In this document: positions 1 through 8,604 of the stretch, one piece after another
Position numbering within the stretch: the stretch's first letter is position 1
How the letters are laid out: the number at the start of each line of letters is the position of its first letter
Assembly: GCA_947177415.1 (NCBI GenBank)
Contig: CAMWUK010000019.1
Span: forward strand, 1-47,481
Direction: 5' to 3'
Length of the DNA stretch: 47,481 nucleotides
DNA from: an uncultured Clostridiaceae bacterium
GTDB lineage: Bacteria; Bacillota; Clostridia; Lachnospirales; Lachnospiraceae
Notes under the pieces: generated by a model
Databases searched by the model: none
What the model saw: only the letters and a program-made list of their open reading frames with translations
What the model was told of the DNA's origin: nothing
Made by a program: the position numbers and the translations under genes

Positions 1-182
1 ACATACTACATTTTTTGTAATTTTGTAGATAATTGTTGAATGTACATTTTATTATCAAAAAATATCTTATTTTTATACATTTTTCATATTATATTTTTAT
101 TCATCCAATTCTATATATGATTTTATTACCGAACAAACAGCTATATTATACTATAAATTTCTTGTATTCTATCTAAATACTT
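1..182. other. AT-rich stretch, no gene seen
   Basis: This end of the window is very AT-rich and has no reading frame with a ribosome site or recognisable protein. It probably belongs to an intergenic region continuing beyond the window. Nothing is seen between the hairpin at 183-225 and the lipoprotein stop at 440 either. Confidence 0.5.
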
Positions 183-225
183 AAAATCCCATATCTTCTT
201 AACGCTTAAAGAGATATGGGATTTT
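183..225. terminator. Hairpin terminator, both orientations possible
   Basis: A stem AAAATCCCATATCT pairs with AGATATGGGATTTT around a short loop, flanked by A and T runs. It could end a gene lying left of the window or the lipoprotein gene transcribed leftwards from 1099, although it is about 215 bases past that stop. Confidence 0.65.
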
Positions 226-439
226 ACTTATTTTTGATATTTTTTGTGTATAACTTTTTACTTTTTCGTCTTCTTTCACCACATTCACCTCTGCATATTT
301 TTCTCAGATTCTTTCATACGCATTGGGTGGTAATGGCACTCTTTCACAACTGCCTTTTTATTTTTTTGTTATATTATAATGAAATGCATCATCATAATAT
401 TTAATATGTTCCTCCAATGAAATGTAGCCACTAAAGCAT

Positions 440-1099
440 TCAATCTAAAATAGCACGATCTATCTCTTCAAATTTATCTTTATTCCATTTGATTTTTATT
501 ATGGTGGTAATACCTTTTTCCTGATCATATTGATTATATTTCCAAATATCATTTTTATCTTTTTCCAGTTCACAAGAAGCTTGACTATTATTTATATACA
601 ATAAGTTATCTTTTGTTCCGACATTTAATTGCTTTATACTACCATCTTCAACTATTGTATACATTCTGTAATAAGTACCATTTGTGCTCATACACTGCCC
701 TAGTAAAAAATCATCACATCTATCATTATTATAATCATTTACATATAATTTAAATTTGTCAGAGAAAGAAACATCTGTATCATTTAATGCTTCAATTTCT
801 TTTTCATTTATTAATTCTCCTTCCTTATAATGTTGAATATAAAATTCACCATTATAATCAGCTTTATGCTCATAATGATCATATGTATATGTGCCAGTTT
901 TCATAACTATTTCCACATAATCCAAATTTCCTATTTGTTTTGATGCAATAACCATTTCGTCTTGAATTATTATATCTGCCTTTTCTGCAGGTTGATTAGT
1001 TTTTATAGCTTTTTTTGCATTCTTTTCTGTTGCTTGATTAGTACAAGCAGCTGTAAATAATATAATTAAAATCAATTGAAAAAATATCAATTTTTTCAT
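440..1099 (-). CDS. Lipoprotein of unknown function
   Basis: Predicted 219-residue lipoprotein. The start at 1099 is chosen over an upstream ATG at 1150 because a GGGGG-type ribosome site lies just before it and the protein then opens with a signal peptide. Residues 1-18 form a hydrophobic stretch ending in the lipobox LFTAAC, with Cys19 as the expected lipid attachment site. The mature part is charged and beta-rich, with an Asp/Asn-rich loop (DYNNDRCDD) like those of repeat proteins that bind calcium. I do not recognise a family. It lies alone, downstream of the AAA-ATPase gene and in the same direction. Confidence 0.75.
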   Translation of the reverse strand: MKKLIFFQLILIILFTAACTNQATEKNAKKAIKTNQPAEKADIIIQDEMVIASKQIGNLDYVEIVMKTGTYTYDHYEHKADYNGEFYIQHYKEGELINEKEIEALNDTDVSFSDKFKLYVNDYNNDRCDDFLLGQCMSTNGTYYRMYTIVEDGSIKQLNVGTKDNLLYINNSQASCELEKDKNDIWKYNQYDQEKGITTIIKIKWNKDKFEEIDRAILD

Positions 1100-1221
1100 A
1101 ATTGTAAAACCCCCTTTTACCATTTTTTCCTTTTTTGTAAATCTTAACACTGTTCTTCCTACAATTTCTTCTGCTGTTTCTGAAATTGATTAAAAGAACA
1201 TTAATTGGGCATACAACGCAT

Positions 1222-2808
1222 TTATATTTGCAAATAATGCCATGCATAGCTTTCTATAACACATTCATGCTTTCGTGTCTTTTTATCATAGTTAATTCCA
1301 ACCAACAAAACGTTACCTTTATAGTCTTTCAAACTATCACAATATTCTTTATTCTTAATCTGCTCAATAGCACCTTTAGCACTCTTGTCCCATTTTAATT
1401 CCATTACAATGGCAGGTTTATACGCAAATTTTTTCTTTGGTATGTACACCATATCTGCAAACCTTTTTCCTGTTGGCAGTTCTCTATAAATATTATAAAA
1501 ATTTCTTGCAGTAAACAGAGCAAGACTTATGGTATAACTAAGTGCATTTTCGTCGTTGTACTGAATGTGAGAGGTTTCAAAATGGGCACGTTCTATGGCA
1601 TTTGCCACCCTCTCCTCTTTCATTTCCAAAATAGCATCCAGTGTATCTGCTGCTTCATGAAGTGCTTTCGATACTTCCCCCCAGCCAGACACAATAATGG
1701 CATTGGAATACTCATTCCGAATCTCATTATTTGGAATGGATACTGTTTCATTTTCACGGTCATATATAAGATATCCCAGATGAACAAGCAGGGTAAGTAC
1801 ATCATCCTTTGACCGAAAAGTTACCATATCATTTGTAAACATATGAACCTTAACATGAACACTTCTTCCTGCCAGCATTTCCAAAACATCCTCCCGCAAA
1901 CCTTCAAAGTTCATATCAATATACATCCTTAGTGCTTCAAATGTTTCTGTCTGATTCCAGTATGTGTCATATACTCCTGCTGTTAATGCTGCAACAACAG
2001 AGCGTGGATTATATACAGAGCTTGCTCCCATAAATTTATAACCATCATACCAGTCCTTCATCTCTACAGGATTCATGTTATATATTTTACACAAATCTGT
2101 GACTTCTTCTTCTATAAATCCAATATACTCTCCTAATTGTCTGGGATTTATCATAGTATATTCTTCAAACATATTTAAAGCAGAATGAGTTCCATATTTT
2201 TTAATTGGCAGAATACCTGTCATATAGGTAAGATTAATATATTCCTTATCTTTCAATAAATCACGAAGAAAATCCAAATATTTGTCTTGGGACTTCTTAT
2301 CCTCTTTATATTCACGAAAAACACAATCCCATTCATCTATAAGCATAACAAACGGACATTTGCTATTCATATAAACATCATACATAGTTCTAGAAATTTT
2401 CTCAGTATCAAAGTATCGGTAGTCTGGATATTCTTCTAGTAAATCCCACAAAACACTCTTCTTTAGCAAGGAAATCATATCTTCCATAGTATCACTATTA
2501 CTCAAAAATTCCTGCATATTCAAAAAAATCACATTATACTGATTGAGATGTTCCTCATAGTTTTCTGTCTCCGCAATCTTTAATTTCGCAAATAAGTCTC
2601 TGGAATCACATCCCTTGCTATAATATGCTGTCAACATCTCTACTGTCATTGTTTTTCCAAAACGGCGTGGACGGCTGACACAAAGATACCTGTTTCTTTT
2701 TCCAATTCTTCCATTGACATATTCTATCATCCTTGTTTTATCCACATAAATGTCATCTCTTAATGACATCTTAAACTTTTCATTTCCCGGATTCAGATAT
2801 ATTCCCAT
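1222..2808 (-). CDS. AAA-ATPase-like protein with PD-(D/E)XK nuclease-like C terminus
   Basis: A 528-residue protein of the family that pairs an AAA-ATPase-like domain (PF09820 type) with a C-terminal PD-(D/E)XK nuclease-like domain. The P-loop RPRRFGKT is at about residues 46-53 and the acidic Walker B box LIDEWD near residue 158. Near the C terminus the VMELKW strand followed by KGAIEQIKNKEY looks like the E-x-K half of a PD-(D/E)XK core. Such genes are abundant and often multicopy in gut Firmicutes and Bacteroidetes, and their role is not established. A GGTGG-type ribosome site precedes the ATG. No partner gene is evident. Confidence 0.85.
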   Translation of the reverse strand: MGIYLNPGNEKFKMSLRDDIYVDKTRMIEYVNGRIGKRNRYLCVSRPRRFGKTMTVEMLTAYYSKGCDSRDLFAKLKIAETENYEEHLNQYNVIFLNMQEFLSNSDTMEDMISLLKKSVLWDLLEEYPDYRYFDTEKISRTMYDVYMNSKCPFVMLIDEWDCVFREYKEDKKSQDKYLDFLRDLLKDKEYINLTYMTGILPIKKYGTHSALNMFEEYTMINPRQLGEYIGFIEEEVTDLCKIYNMNPVEMKDWYDGYKFMGASSVYNPRSVVAALTAGVYDTYWNQTETFEALRMYIDMNFEGLREDVLEMLAGRSVHVKVHMFTNDMVTFRSKDDVLTLLVHLGYLIYDRENETVSIPNNEIRNEYSNAIIVSGWGEVSKALHEAADTLDAILEMKEERVANAIERAHFETSHIQYNDENALSYTISLALFTARNFYNIYRELPTGKRFADMVYIPKKKFAYKPAIVMELKWDKSAKGAIEQIKNKEYCDSLKDYKGNVLLVGINYDKKTRKHECVIESYAWHYLQI

Positions 2809-3059
2809 TTTCCCACCACCCTTTTTTGTATACTGTTCTTTATATATTTATTACTTCAATTTGCACTCTATTTCTTACTATGAAAGTCCTGCTTTGCTGT
2901 ATACCACATTAAAAAACGGTACTTCCGTTTATCATTTTACCACACACCATTCTGATTAGAAAGAAAAAATATATAACTTTGTTTTTTTCATATATTATAA
3001 TGCTGCGAAATATGATATACTATCATAACAGGCATATTCATTTATTATGGGGGTGTATT

Positions 3060-3899
3060 ATGAACTCAAAGGTATATTTCATTGGATTTATTAAAAGTTT
3101 TTTATTTAAATTAAAAAAAGACTCCGTTTCTGCATACGCTGCACAGGCAGCCTTTTTTATCATCTTATCCGTTTTTCCATTTTTTATGTTTTTATTATCA
3201 TTGATTCATCATCTTCCTCTTACCGAACAAGATTTAATACACGCTGTACTTCAAGTTGTACCTGCTTCTATTGCACCTTTTATCAATAATATTATTAATG
3301 AAATATATACTTCTTCTACTACAACCTTACTATCTATTACTGGAATTACTGCCATCTGGGGTGCTTCAAAAGCATTTTATGCTCTTATTTATGGGTTAAA
3401 TGCGGTATATGGCATTCTGGAAACCAGAAATTATATTGTACTTCGATTAATCGCCACTTTATATACTTTGGTATTTGGTATTTTGCTATTGGTTACTCTT
3501 AGCATTCTTGGTTTTGGTAATAGTATCGCTGTTGCCATTCAAGGACAATTTCCAGCTCTAAGCGACATTGCATTATTGGTTATCAGTATCCGTGCCACAA
3601 CAGCTTTATGTATTTTGATTCTATTCTTTTTGGCACTTTATATTGTTATCCCTAATCGTAAATCCAACATTATTCAAGAATTACCAGGAGCTGTTGTAAC
3701 GGCTGGCGGCTGGATTGGGTTTACCTATTTGTATTCTTTCTATATAGACCACATGTCAAACTTTACCAATACCTATGGAAGCCTTACCGCTATTGTTCTT
3801 TTAATGCTTTGGCTTTATGCCTGTATGTATATGCTGCTCATTGGCGGTGAAGTTAATGAATGGATTCAAAAACAAAAAACCGGGATGTCACAGGTATGA
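3060..3899 (+). CDS. YihY/BrkB family membrane protein
   Basis: A 279-residue polytopic membrane protein of the YihY/UPF0761 family. The start at 3060 is preferred over 2979 because GGGGGTG precedes it with good spacing and the first residues (MNSKVYFIGF) match family N termini. About six hydrophobic segments are visible, along with the family's AAQAAFFIILSVFPF segment early and the TYGSLTAIVLLMLWLY segment late. The biochemical function is unsettled. It converges with the SpoIID-domain gene, and a mobile element has landed in the terminator the two genes share. Confidence 0.88.
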   Translation: MNSKVYFIGFIKSFLFKLKKDSVSAYAAQAAFFIILSVFPFFMFLLSLIHHLPLTEQDLIHAVLQVVPASIAPFINNIINEIYTSSTTTLLSITGITAIWGASKAFYALIYGLNAVYGILETRNYIVLRLIATLYTLVFGILLLVTLSILGFGNSIAVAIQGQFPALSDIALLVISIRATTALCILILFFLALYIVIPNRKSNIIQELPGAVVTAGGWIGFTYLYSFYIDHMSNFTNTYGSLTAIVLLMLWLYACMYMLLIGGEVNEWIQKQKTGMSQV

Positions 3900-4063
3900 A
3901 CTCTTGTGACATGTAACAGATCAGCCAGAGGCTGACCTGTTACGGAATTGGGCAAGCTTCGCATGTAAATTGCCCAATTCCAATCCTGTTTTAGTCTTTT
4001 TTACGGTCTGCACAGCAGAGTGTGCAGACCTACCTGAACTGTTACTGTGACATCCCGTTTTTT
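3881..4063. terminator. Bidirectional terminator split by a mobile element
   Basis: The left arm CGGGATGTCACA is at 3881-3892 with an A run before it. The right arm TGTGACATCCCG is at 4046-4057 with six T after it. Removing the element at 3913-4045 and one copy of the 8-bp repeat TGTGACAT restores a perfect 12-bp stem with a 12-base loop between the convergent YihY and SpoIID-domain genes. In the present sequence the arms are separated by the element. Confidence 0.85.
3913..4045. mobile_element. Palindromic mobile element, subfamily I (copy E1)
   Basis: 133 bp, flanked by exact 8-bp repeats TGTGACAT (3905-3912 and 4046-4053). Order: 31-bp terminal palindrome (3913-3943), hairpin B with arms GGAATTGGGCAA/TTGCCCAATTCC (3944-3981), spacer with a T run, hairpin A with arms GGTCTGCACA/TGTGCAGACC (4005-4030), then the terminal repeat ending CTGAACTGTTAC. 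No coding capacity. It interrupts a terminator. Confidence 0.9.
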
Positions 4064-5953
4064 CTACATGCCCAGTTGCAAGCTAACTCCCGGATAATAA
4101 TGTGTCAGAATCTCTTTATAAGAATACCCCTTTTCTGCCATTACTTTTGCCCCATTCTGGCTCATTCCAACTCCATGTCCATACCCTCCTCCATATAAAT
4201 GGAAAGATATATTTGACTTCTTATTTTCCTCTTTTATAATAAAAAATCCGCTTGGAAGCATAGACATGCCCTCTATTTTACTTTTATCTGCACGATAAAT
4301 TGTAGATGAAGATGGAGTTAATAATAGTCTTACATTATATTCCGATAGAACCTTTATTGTCGCACTGCTCCCTTTTATCTCCAATGCTTTTATTACACCT
4401 CCAGTACCTCTTTCCAGTGCCCGTATGCTTTTTACATCTCCCACCGTGGAAATTGCCCTGCTTTTATATGTACCATCTTTCTTTTTTGTTAAGATTAAAT
4501 CCTTATTCTTTTTATATCTTTCTGCAAGATTTTGATTCACAGAAGACGTGATCTGCTCTTTTGTTAAAGTTACTTCCCAACGATACCATGAAAATTCTTT
4601 GTCAAAACTATCAAATTCTTTATTCAAGATAAATTTCTCAAAATTCTTTTCTTTTTCCAAATGGAGATTTTTTTTACTATCATTTTGTACTCTTCCTGTT
4701 AAATACTCTCCCTGTACACCTCCCTGCCACACATCTTGTGCAGAAGCCGTGTGTCCACAAGATGTAGAGAAGTAATAAGATGTAATGATTTCCCCATCAC
4801 TAACCATGACCATTCCCTTTGTATCATCTACAGCCTGCATAGTTTCTTTACATTCTGGTGTATTATTATATACCTGATAAGAAACACTGTCATCCACATG
4901 TGCTCCCAAACTGCCACAATCATTGTACATAAACTGCTTATAAGCATAACTTCTAGCACAAATTGCCTGCACCTTCAATGCTTCTTGTCCGTAAGAAATT
5001 GGCATTTCACTACCAATTACACCATACAGATATTTTTCCAGCTCTATTTCATTAATAATTACAAGTCCCTTATTTTTTTTCCGGATTTCTATGGTTCCTT
5101 GATATCCTGGATTTTTTCCATTTCTTTTCACGGAAAGAAGGCTTACTTTCCCCCCCTTGTTCAGCACCACTTTTAAATATTTATTTTTATGAAATATATC
5201 ATTCCTTGTATCAATTGTTACTTTCTCTCCTTTTTTGTACTCTTTTTTTGTCTTACCATATCGAACAGTGAAATCTTTATTTGCAGTAAATATTACCTGT
5301 TGGTGGTATTCACTGGAATAATCTGTATTTTTGATTAACACCCGGATATTCTTAATCTCTGCAGGTTTTAAAATTAATCCTGCACAAATTTTTCCATCTG
5401 CAACAACAAAGGCTGTATTATCATACCCAACTACTATATTCTCCCGTTCTGCCTGCTCTACCTGATCATAAGGAACGGTAATTGCTTTAGATGATTCTCC
5501 AGCATCTTCAGCCCCTTTTGCTACTTCTTCCCCATAAGTCTTATATACTTTGAATCCTTTACCTATCGGAAGTTCTCCATACTGTTCCACTTCTATGGTA
5601 TCTTCTGTCACAGAAAGCACTTTCCCCTCTATCGTATCCTCTTTTATGGTGATTTTTTCTACTACACCATTTTTTAATTTCAAATCTGCTACCACCCCTC
5701 CCAATTTCATGGTAGTTTTCTTTTTTAGTGGAAAAGTGCAAAGAGTTTTATCCACCAATGCAGTAATTTCCTTTTCTTTTCCCTCCACCAGCCAAATGTT
5801 GTATAGTGTGGCATTTTCACTGGCAGATTCCATTTCACCATACTCTACAATATTCTTCTGGTTTCTTTCATCTAAGTATACATTCAACACTAATATTGCT
5901 CCAAAAAGTACAATACTTACCAAAATGATAACACTTCTTTCCTTTGCTGTCAT
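4064..5953 (-). CDS. SpoIID/LytB-domain protein
   Basis: A 629-residue envelope protein with an N-terminal membrane segment (about residues 8-26) and a C-terminal SpoIID/LytB domain. The domain is shown by NEIELEKYLYGVI, by the E-M-P motif near residue 316 (SpoIID lytic transglycosylases use a glutamate in this region), by EALKVQAICARSYA and by the closing YGHGVGMSQNGA and HYYPGV motifs. SpoIID proteins cleave denuded glycan strands during spore engulfment. At nearly twice the usual SpoIID length, this one has a long beta-rich N-terminal half, so a role in vegetative wall remodelling is equally possible. It is a single gene converging with the YihY gene. Confidence 0.88.
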   Translation of the reverse strand: MTAKERSVIILVSIVLFGAILVLNVYLDERNQKNIVEYGEMESASENATLYNIWLVEGKEKEITALVDKTLCTFPLKKKTTMKLGGVVADLKLKNGVVEKITIKEDTIEGKVLSVTEDTIEVEQYGELPIGKGFKVYKTYGEEVAKGAEDAGESSKAITVPYDQVEQAERENIVVGYDNTAFVVADGKICAGLILKPAEIKNIRVLIKNTDYSSEYHQQVIFTANKDFTVRYGKTKKEYKKGEKVTIDTRNDIFHKNKYLKVVLNKGGKVSLLSVKRNGKNPGYQGTIEIRKKNKGLVIINEIELEKYLYGVIGSEMPISYGQEALKVQAICARSYAYKQFMYNDCGSLGAHVDDSVSYQVYNNTPECKETMQAVDDTKGMVMVSDGEIITSYYFSTSCGHTASAQDVWQGGVQGEYLTGRVQNDSKKNLHLEKEKNFEKFILNKEFDSFDKEFSWYRWEVTLTKEQITSSVNQNLAERYKKNKDLILTKKKDGTYKSRAISTVGDVKSIRALERGTGGVIKALEIKGSSATIKVLSEYNVRLLLTPSSSTIYRADKSKIEGMSMLPSGFFIIKEENKKSNISFHLYGGGYGHGVGMSQNGAKVMAEKGYSYKEILTHYYPGVSLQLGM

Positions 5954-6049
5954 GAATACTTCCGTCCTTTCTCATCGTTGTTGTATGAAATCACAACTTA
6001 TTATCCTATGTTTATGCAGACAAACTTCCTTTCATGTCCATATATTTTT

Positions 6050-6502
6050 CTATATATTCACTATCTTCAGGTAGAACCTTGCACTCTGCTGCAAGGTTCG
6101 TATAAGTGCCAAGTGCTGCTTTTGCACTTGTGTGCATCATCGTTTACGAAACTCCCATGCGGAATATATTTATGGTGATGCCTAATTGTGCGAGGCATGG
6201 GAGTTTTGTAACTGTTCAGAACCATGAACAGTTATGTTCTAAGCCCATATTAATTCGCCTTCGGCGAAGGGCTTAGAACAATCAAAATTTACCCTGAAAG
6301 TCCTGACAAACGGCTATATTTCGTGCAAGCTTGCTTGCAAAGACATATAGACATTTGGCTGGCTAAACTGTATGAGTATGTAGGGCGACAGCCCGGAATA
6401 CGAATACAGTTAGTGATTGTGGGAGTGCGTAGCTCGTAGCAATCAACTTTCATTTTTCTACGTAAACACGCAGTAAATGCGTGTTTCTACCTGAATAGTT
6501 AC
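6050..6502. mobile_element. Composite palindromic element with two halves sharing one central palindrome (copy E2)
   Basis: Two elements meet head to head on one 28-bp palindrome (6208-6235). The left half has hairpin A with arms GAACCTTGCA/TGCAAGGTTC (6074-6099) and hairpin B with arms AAACTCCCATGC/GCATGGGAGTTT (6149-6206). The right half is subfamily III in reverse: hairpin B GTTCTAAGCCC/GGGCTTAGAAC (6236-6279), a long spacer, hairpin A AAACACGC/GCGTGTTT (6464-6486) and terminal repeat CTGAATAGTTAC. The right spacer is about 183 bases against 24 in copy E6. The direct repeats ATATTTTT (6042-6049, 6503-6510) fit an insertion of the whole unit but are AT-rich, and the left terminal repeat is degraded. 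Confidence 0.7.
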
Positions 6503-6626
6503 ATATTTTTAACTGCTCTGCCTTGAGAATATAGTAACACATTTTTCCTATTTTTTGCAATACACCCTTATTGTGGACGACAAACATTAAAAATATAGCA
6601 TTGTTTTTGCAAAAAATAACATAAAT

Positions 6627-6764
6627 ATGACAGTTTAGGTAGGTCTTGCACACTCCGCTGTGCAAGACCGTAAAAAAGACTAAAGCAGAATTGGAATTGG
6701 GCAATTTATAATGCGGAGCTTGCCCAATTCCATAACAGTTCAGTCCTCTCGGCTGAACTGTTGC
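6627..6764. mobile_element. Palindromic mobile element, subfamily I (copy E3)
   Basis: 138 bp with exact 8-bp flanking repeats ACATAAAT (6619-6626 and 6765-6772). Opposite in orientation to E1: degraded terminal repeat ATGACAGTTTAG, hairpin A with arms GGTCTTGCACA/TGTGCAAGACC, spacer with AAAAAAG, hairpin B GGAATTGGGCAA/TTGCCCAATTCC, then a palindrome ending CTGAACTGTTGC. Hairpin A carries one extra paired base compared with E1, so pairing was kept. Confidence 0.88.
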
Positions 6765-6803
6765 ACATAAATGTGAAATTTATGTGTTTTTTTCTCTTTA
6801 TTA

Positions 6804-6832
6804 TGGACAAATACTATAAAATTTGTTATGAT
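6804..6832 (+). promoter_or_regulatory. Predicted sigma-A promoter for a small RNA
   Basis: TGGACA at 6804-6809 and TATGAT at 6827-6832 are separated by 17 bases. No open reading frame follows before the strong hairpin terminator at 6911-6952. Confidence 0.4.
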
Positions 6833-6838
6833 AATAGA

Positions 6839-6952
6839 GTATTTTTGAATAAACTTTTTTCATATTTTATTTTCTCCTCTATTTTTTGTTTACAGTAACA
6901 TATAGAGAAAAAGAACCAGATTAGCATACTCCTAGCTAATCTGGTTCTTTTT
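6839..6952 (+). ncRNA. Candidate small RNA (about 114 nt)
   Basis: Inferred only from signals: a promoter-like pair at 6804-6832, then AT-rich sequence with a CTCTAT/ATAGAG pairing, then a strong terminator. There is no ribosome site or reading frame inside. No known RNA family is recognised. The terminator could instead serve a leftward transcript. Confidence 0.3.
6911..6952. terminator. Strong hairpin terminator
   Basis: A 15-bp perfect stem AAGAACCAGATTAGC / GCTAATCTGGTTCTT with a 9-base loop and a T run. A runs on the other side would also let it work leftwards. Confidence 0.75.
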
Positions 6953-7049
6953 ATGATGGAAACACAATTACTTATAACCTTATGCATAATGGGTCAATAA
7001 ATATACCTGCAAATAATTTCCCTATACAAGATAGTCTTTTTCATAAGGA

Positions 7050-7080
7050 AAAGAGGGTACCGCACCATACGATACCCTCT
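7050..7080 (-). terminator. Terminator of the Ig-like-domain gene
   Basis: The stem AGAGGGTA/TACCCTCT lies about 40 bases past the stop at 7121. On the minus strand it is followed by TTTTCCTT. Confidence 0.6.
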
Positions 7081-7091
7081 ATGTATTTATC

Positions 7092-7118
7092 GTAACTGTT
7101 AAAAACATGAGTAGTTAC
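7092..7118. repeat. Short palindromic element at a stop codon (copy S1)
   Basis: 27 bp, GTAACTGTT to TAGTTAC, matching the terminal palindromes of the long elements. The flanks TATTTATC (7084-7091) and TATTATC (from 7119) look like a target duplication with one lost base. The right flank overlaps the stop codon of the Ig-like-domain gene. Confidence 0.6.
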
Positions 7119-7120
7119 TA

Positions 7121-8356
7121 TTATCTTCTATATACATAATCTCCTTTACATTTTGGAGTTGCAGTTCTCAAATCGGCATTCTTTTTCTTTACTTTACTCT
7201 TAGGAATTGTTATAGAGATTGTCTTATTGCTACCTGAATAAATGAATAAACTCTTCTTACCAATCGTCTGGCTTCCAATAACAGCTCCACTCTTACTTAA
7301 TACGCTAATGTTAAAATTTCTTAACTGTTCTACATTGTTCATAGAATTGTTGATAATCTGGACTTTACAAACTAACTGTCCTTTCTTATCATAAGAAATC
7401 TTTGTTACATTAAACCATACACCATATCCTGCTTCACCGTTACTTGCAGAAGATGCAGTATATTCATTCTTCTTCACTGTAACTTTACATGTTAATTTAC
7501 ATCCATCTACACTTGCAGTAATAGTTGCTTTTCCTGCTTTCTTTGCAGTTACAACACCTTTACTTGATACAGTTGCTACAGACTTTTTGCTTGTTTTCCA
7601 AGTAACTTTGCCTACTTTACCTGTTACTTTCAATGTTTTTTTCTGTCCTGCTGTAATCGTAAATGACTTAGCACTAATAACTGGTTTCTTAACTGTTACA
7701 CTACAAGTTAATGTTCTATCACCTACTGTTGCAGTAATAGTTGCCTTTCCTGCTTTCTTTGCAGTCACCTTACCAGCACTATCTACAGTTGCCACAGATG
7801 TATTGTTTGAAGACCACTGTACGGCTTCTGTTGTTCCGGAAACAGTTAAAGTCTTTGACTGTCCTGCTGAAAGGGAAAGAGATGTTGCACTGAGACTAAC
7901 AGCATCCTCTACCCATCCAATTACCATGTAATTACCTGCATTCTTGGATGAAATCTTAACCTGGTAACTTCCTGCTGGTATTGTCAATCCTAAAACATCA
8001 AAATAAATATCAGGATAATCCTTGTCCTGTATCCATTTTTCACCAGTAATTGTAGCAGTGGAAGGTGTTCCACCATTTAAAGGTGTAATTGCCACATCAA
8101 CAGAAATACTAGGATCTACAACATCTATTTCTAAATAGAAATCCTTTGTTGTGTTGGTGGTAAAAGTATAAACATCACCAGTACTGCTAAATGTTCCATT
8201 CTTTTCCACAAATAAATCTTCCATTGCTGCAGTTGCTCTTACTGTAGCTGCTTGTACCGTCATTCCATTTAAGGAACCTGCTATACATACTACCATAGCC
8301 ATGCAGAATGCTAAAACTTTGTTTGCAATTTTCCTTGTTTTCCTTGTTTTGTTCAT
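7121..8356 (-). CDS. Secreted protein with two bacterial Ig-like (Big_2) domains
   Basis: A 411-residue secreted protein. Residues 1-36 form a signal peptide ending VQA, with cleavage expected before ATVRA. A beta-rich domain of about 115 residues follows, then two Big_2 repeats at about 153-223 and 226-296, each with the SVATV and GKVTAKKAGKATITA type signature. The C-terminal region (298-411) resembles extracellular domains described as FxLYD-like, but I cannot assign it. The two Ig repeats are also similar at the DNA level, pointing to an internal duplication. Such domains usually present adhesins or wall-associated proteins at the surface. It has its own terminator. Confidence 0.85.
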   Translation of the reverse strand: MNKTRKTRKIANKVLAFCMAMVVCIAGSLNGMTVQAATVRATAAMEDLFVEKNGTFSSTGDVYTFTTNTTKDFYLEIDVVDPSISVDVAITPLNGGTPSTATITGEKWIQDKDYPDIYFDVLGLTIPAGSYQVKISSKNAGNYMVIGWVEDAVSLSATSLSLSAGQSKTLTVSGTTEAVQWSSNNTSVATVDSAGKVTAKKAGKATITATVGDRTLTCSVTVKKPVISAKSFTITAGQKKTLKVTGKVGKVTWKTSKKSVATVSSKGVVTAKKAGKATITASVDGCKLTCKVTVKKNEYTASSASNGEAGYGVWFNVTKISYDKKGQLVCKVQIINNSMNNVEQLRNFNISVLSKSGAVIGSQTIGKKSLFIYSGSNKTISITIPKSKVKKKNADLRTATPKCKGDYVYRR

Positions 8357-8453
8357 TTTTTTACTTCCTTTCTTTGAGTTTGTACTACATTCTCATTGTA
8401 TCATAATTCATGTTTCTTCACAATAATATTTTTTATATTTTTTGTAATAATAC

Positions 8454-8587
8454 GTAACAGTTCAGGTAGGTCTGCACACCCCGCTGTGCAGACCGTAAAA
8501 AAGACTAAAACAGGATTGGAATTGGGCAATTTACATGCGAAACTTGCCCAATTCCGTAACAGGTCAGCTCCCCGGCTAAACTGTTAC
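8454..8587. mobile_element. Palindromic mobile element, subfamily I (copy E4)
   Basis: 134 bp, flanked by exact 8-bp repeats AATAATAC (8446-8453 and 8588-8595). Terminal repeat GTAACAGTTCAGGTA, hairpin A (8469-8494), spacer, hairpin B, then a 32-bp palindrome ending CTAAACTGTTAC. It is the reverse complement of the E1 layout and lies 18 bases past the cysK stop codon. Confidence 0.9.
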
Positions 8588-8604
8588 AATAATACAGTTC
8601 ATTA

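Noticed and set aside
216-404. A 62-codon plus-strand frame rich in Phe and Leu
   Set aside because: It begins within the terminator hairpin, has no ribosome site and reflects T-rich sequence.
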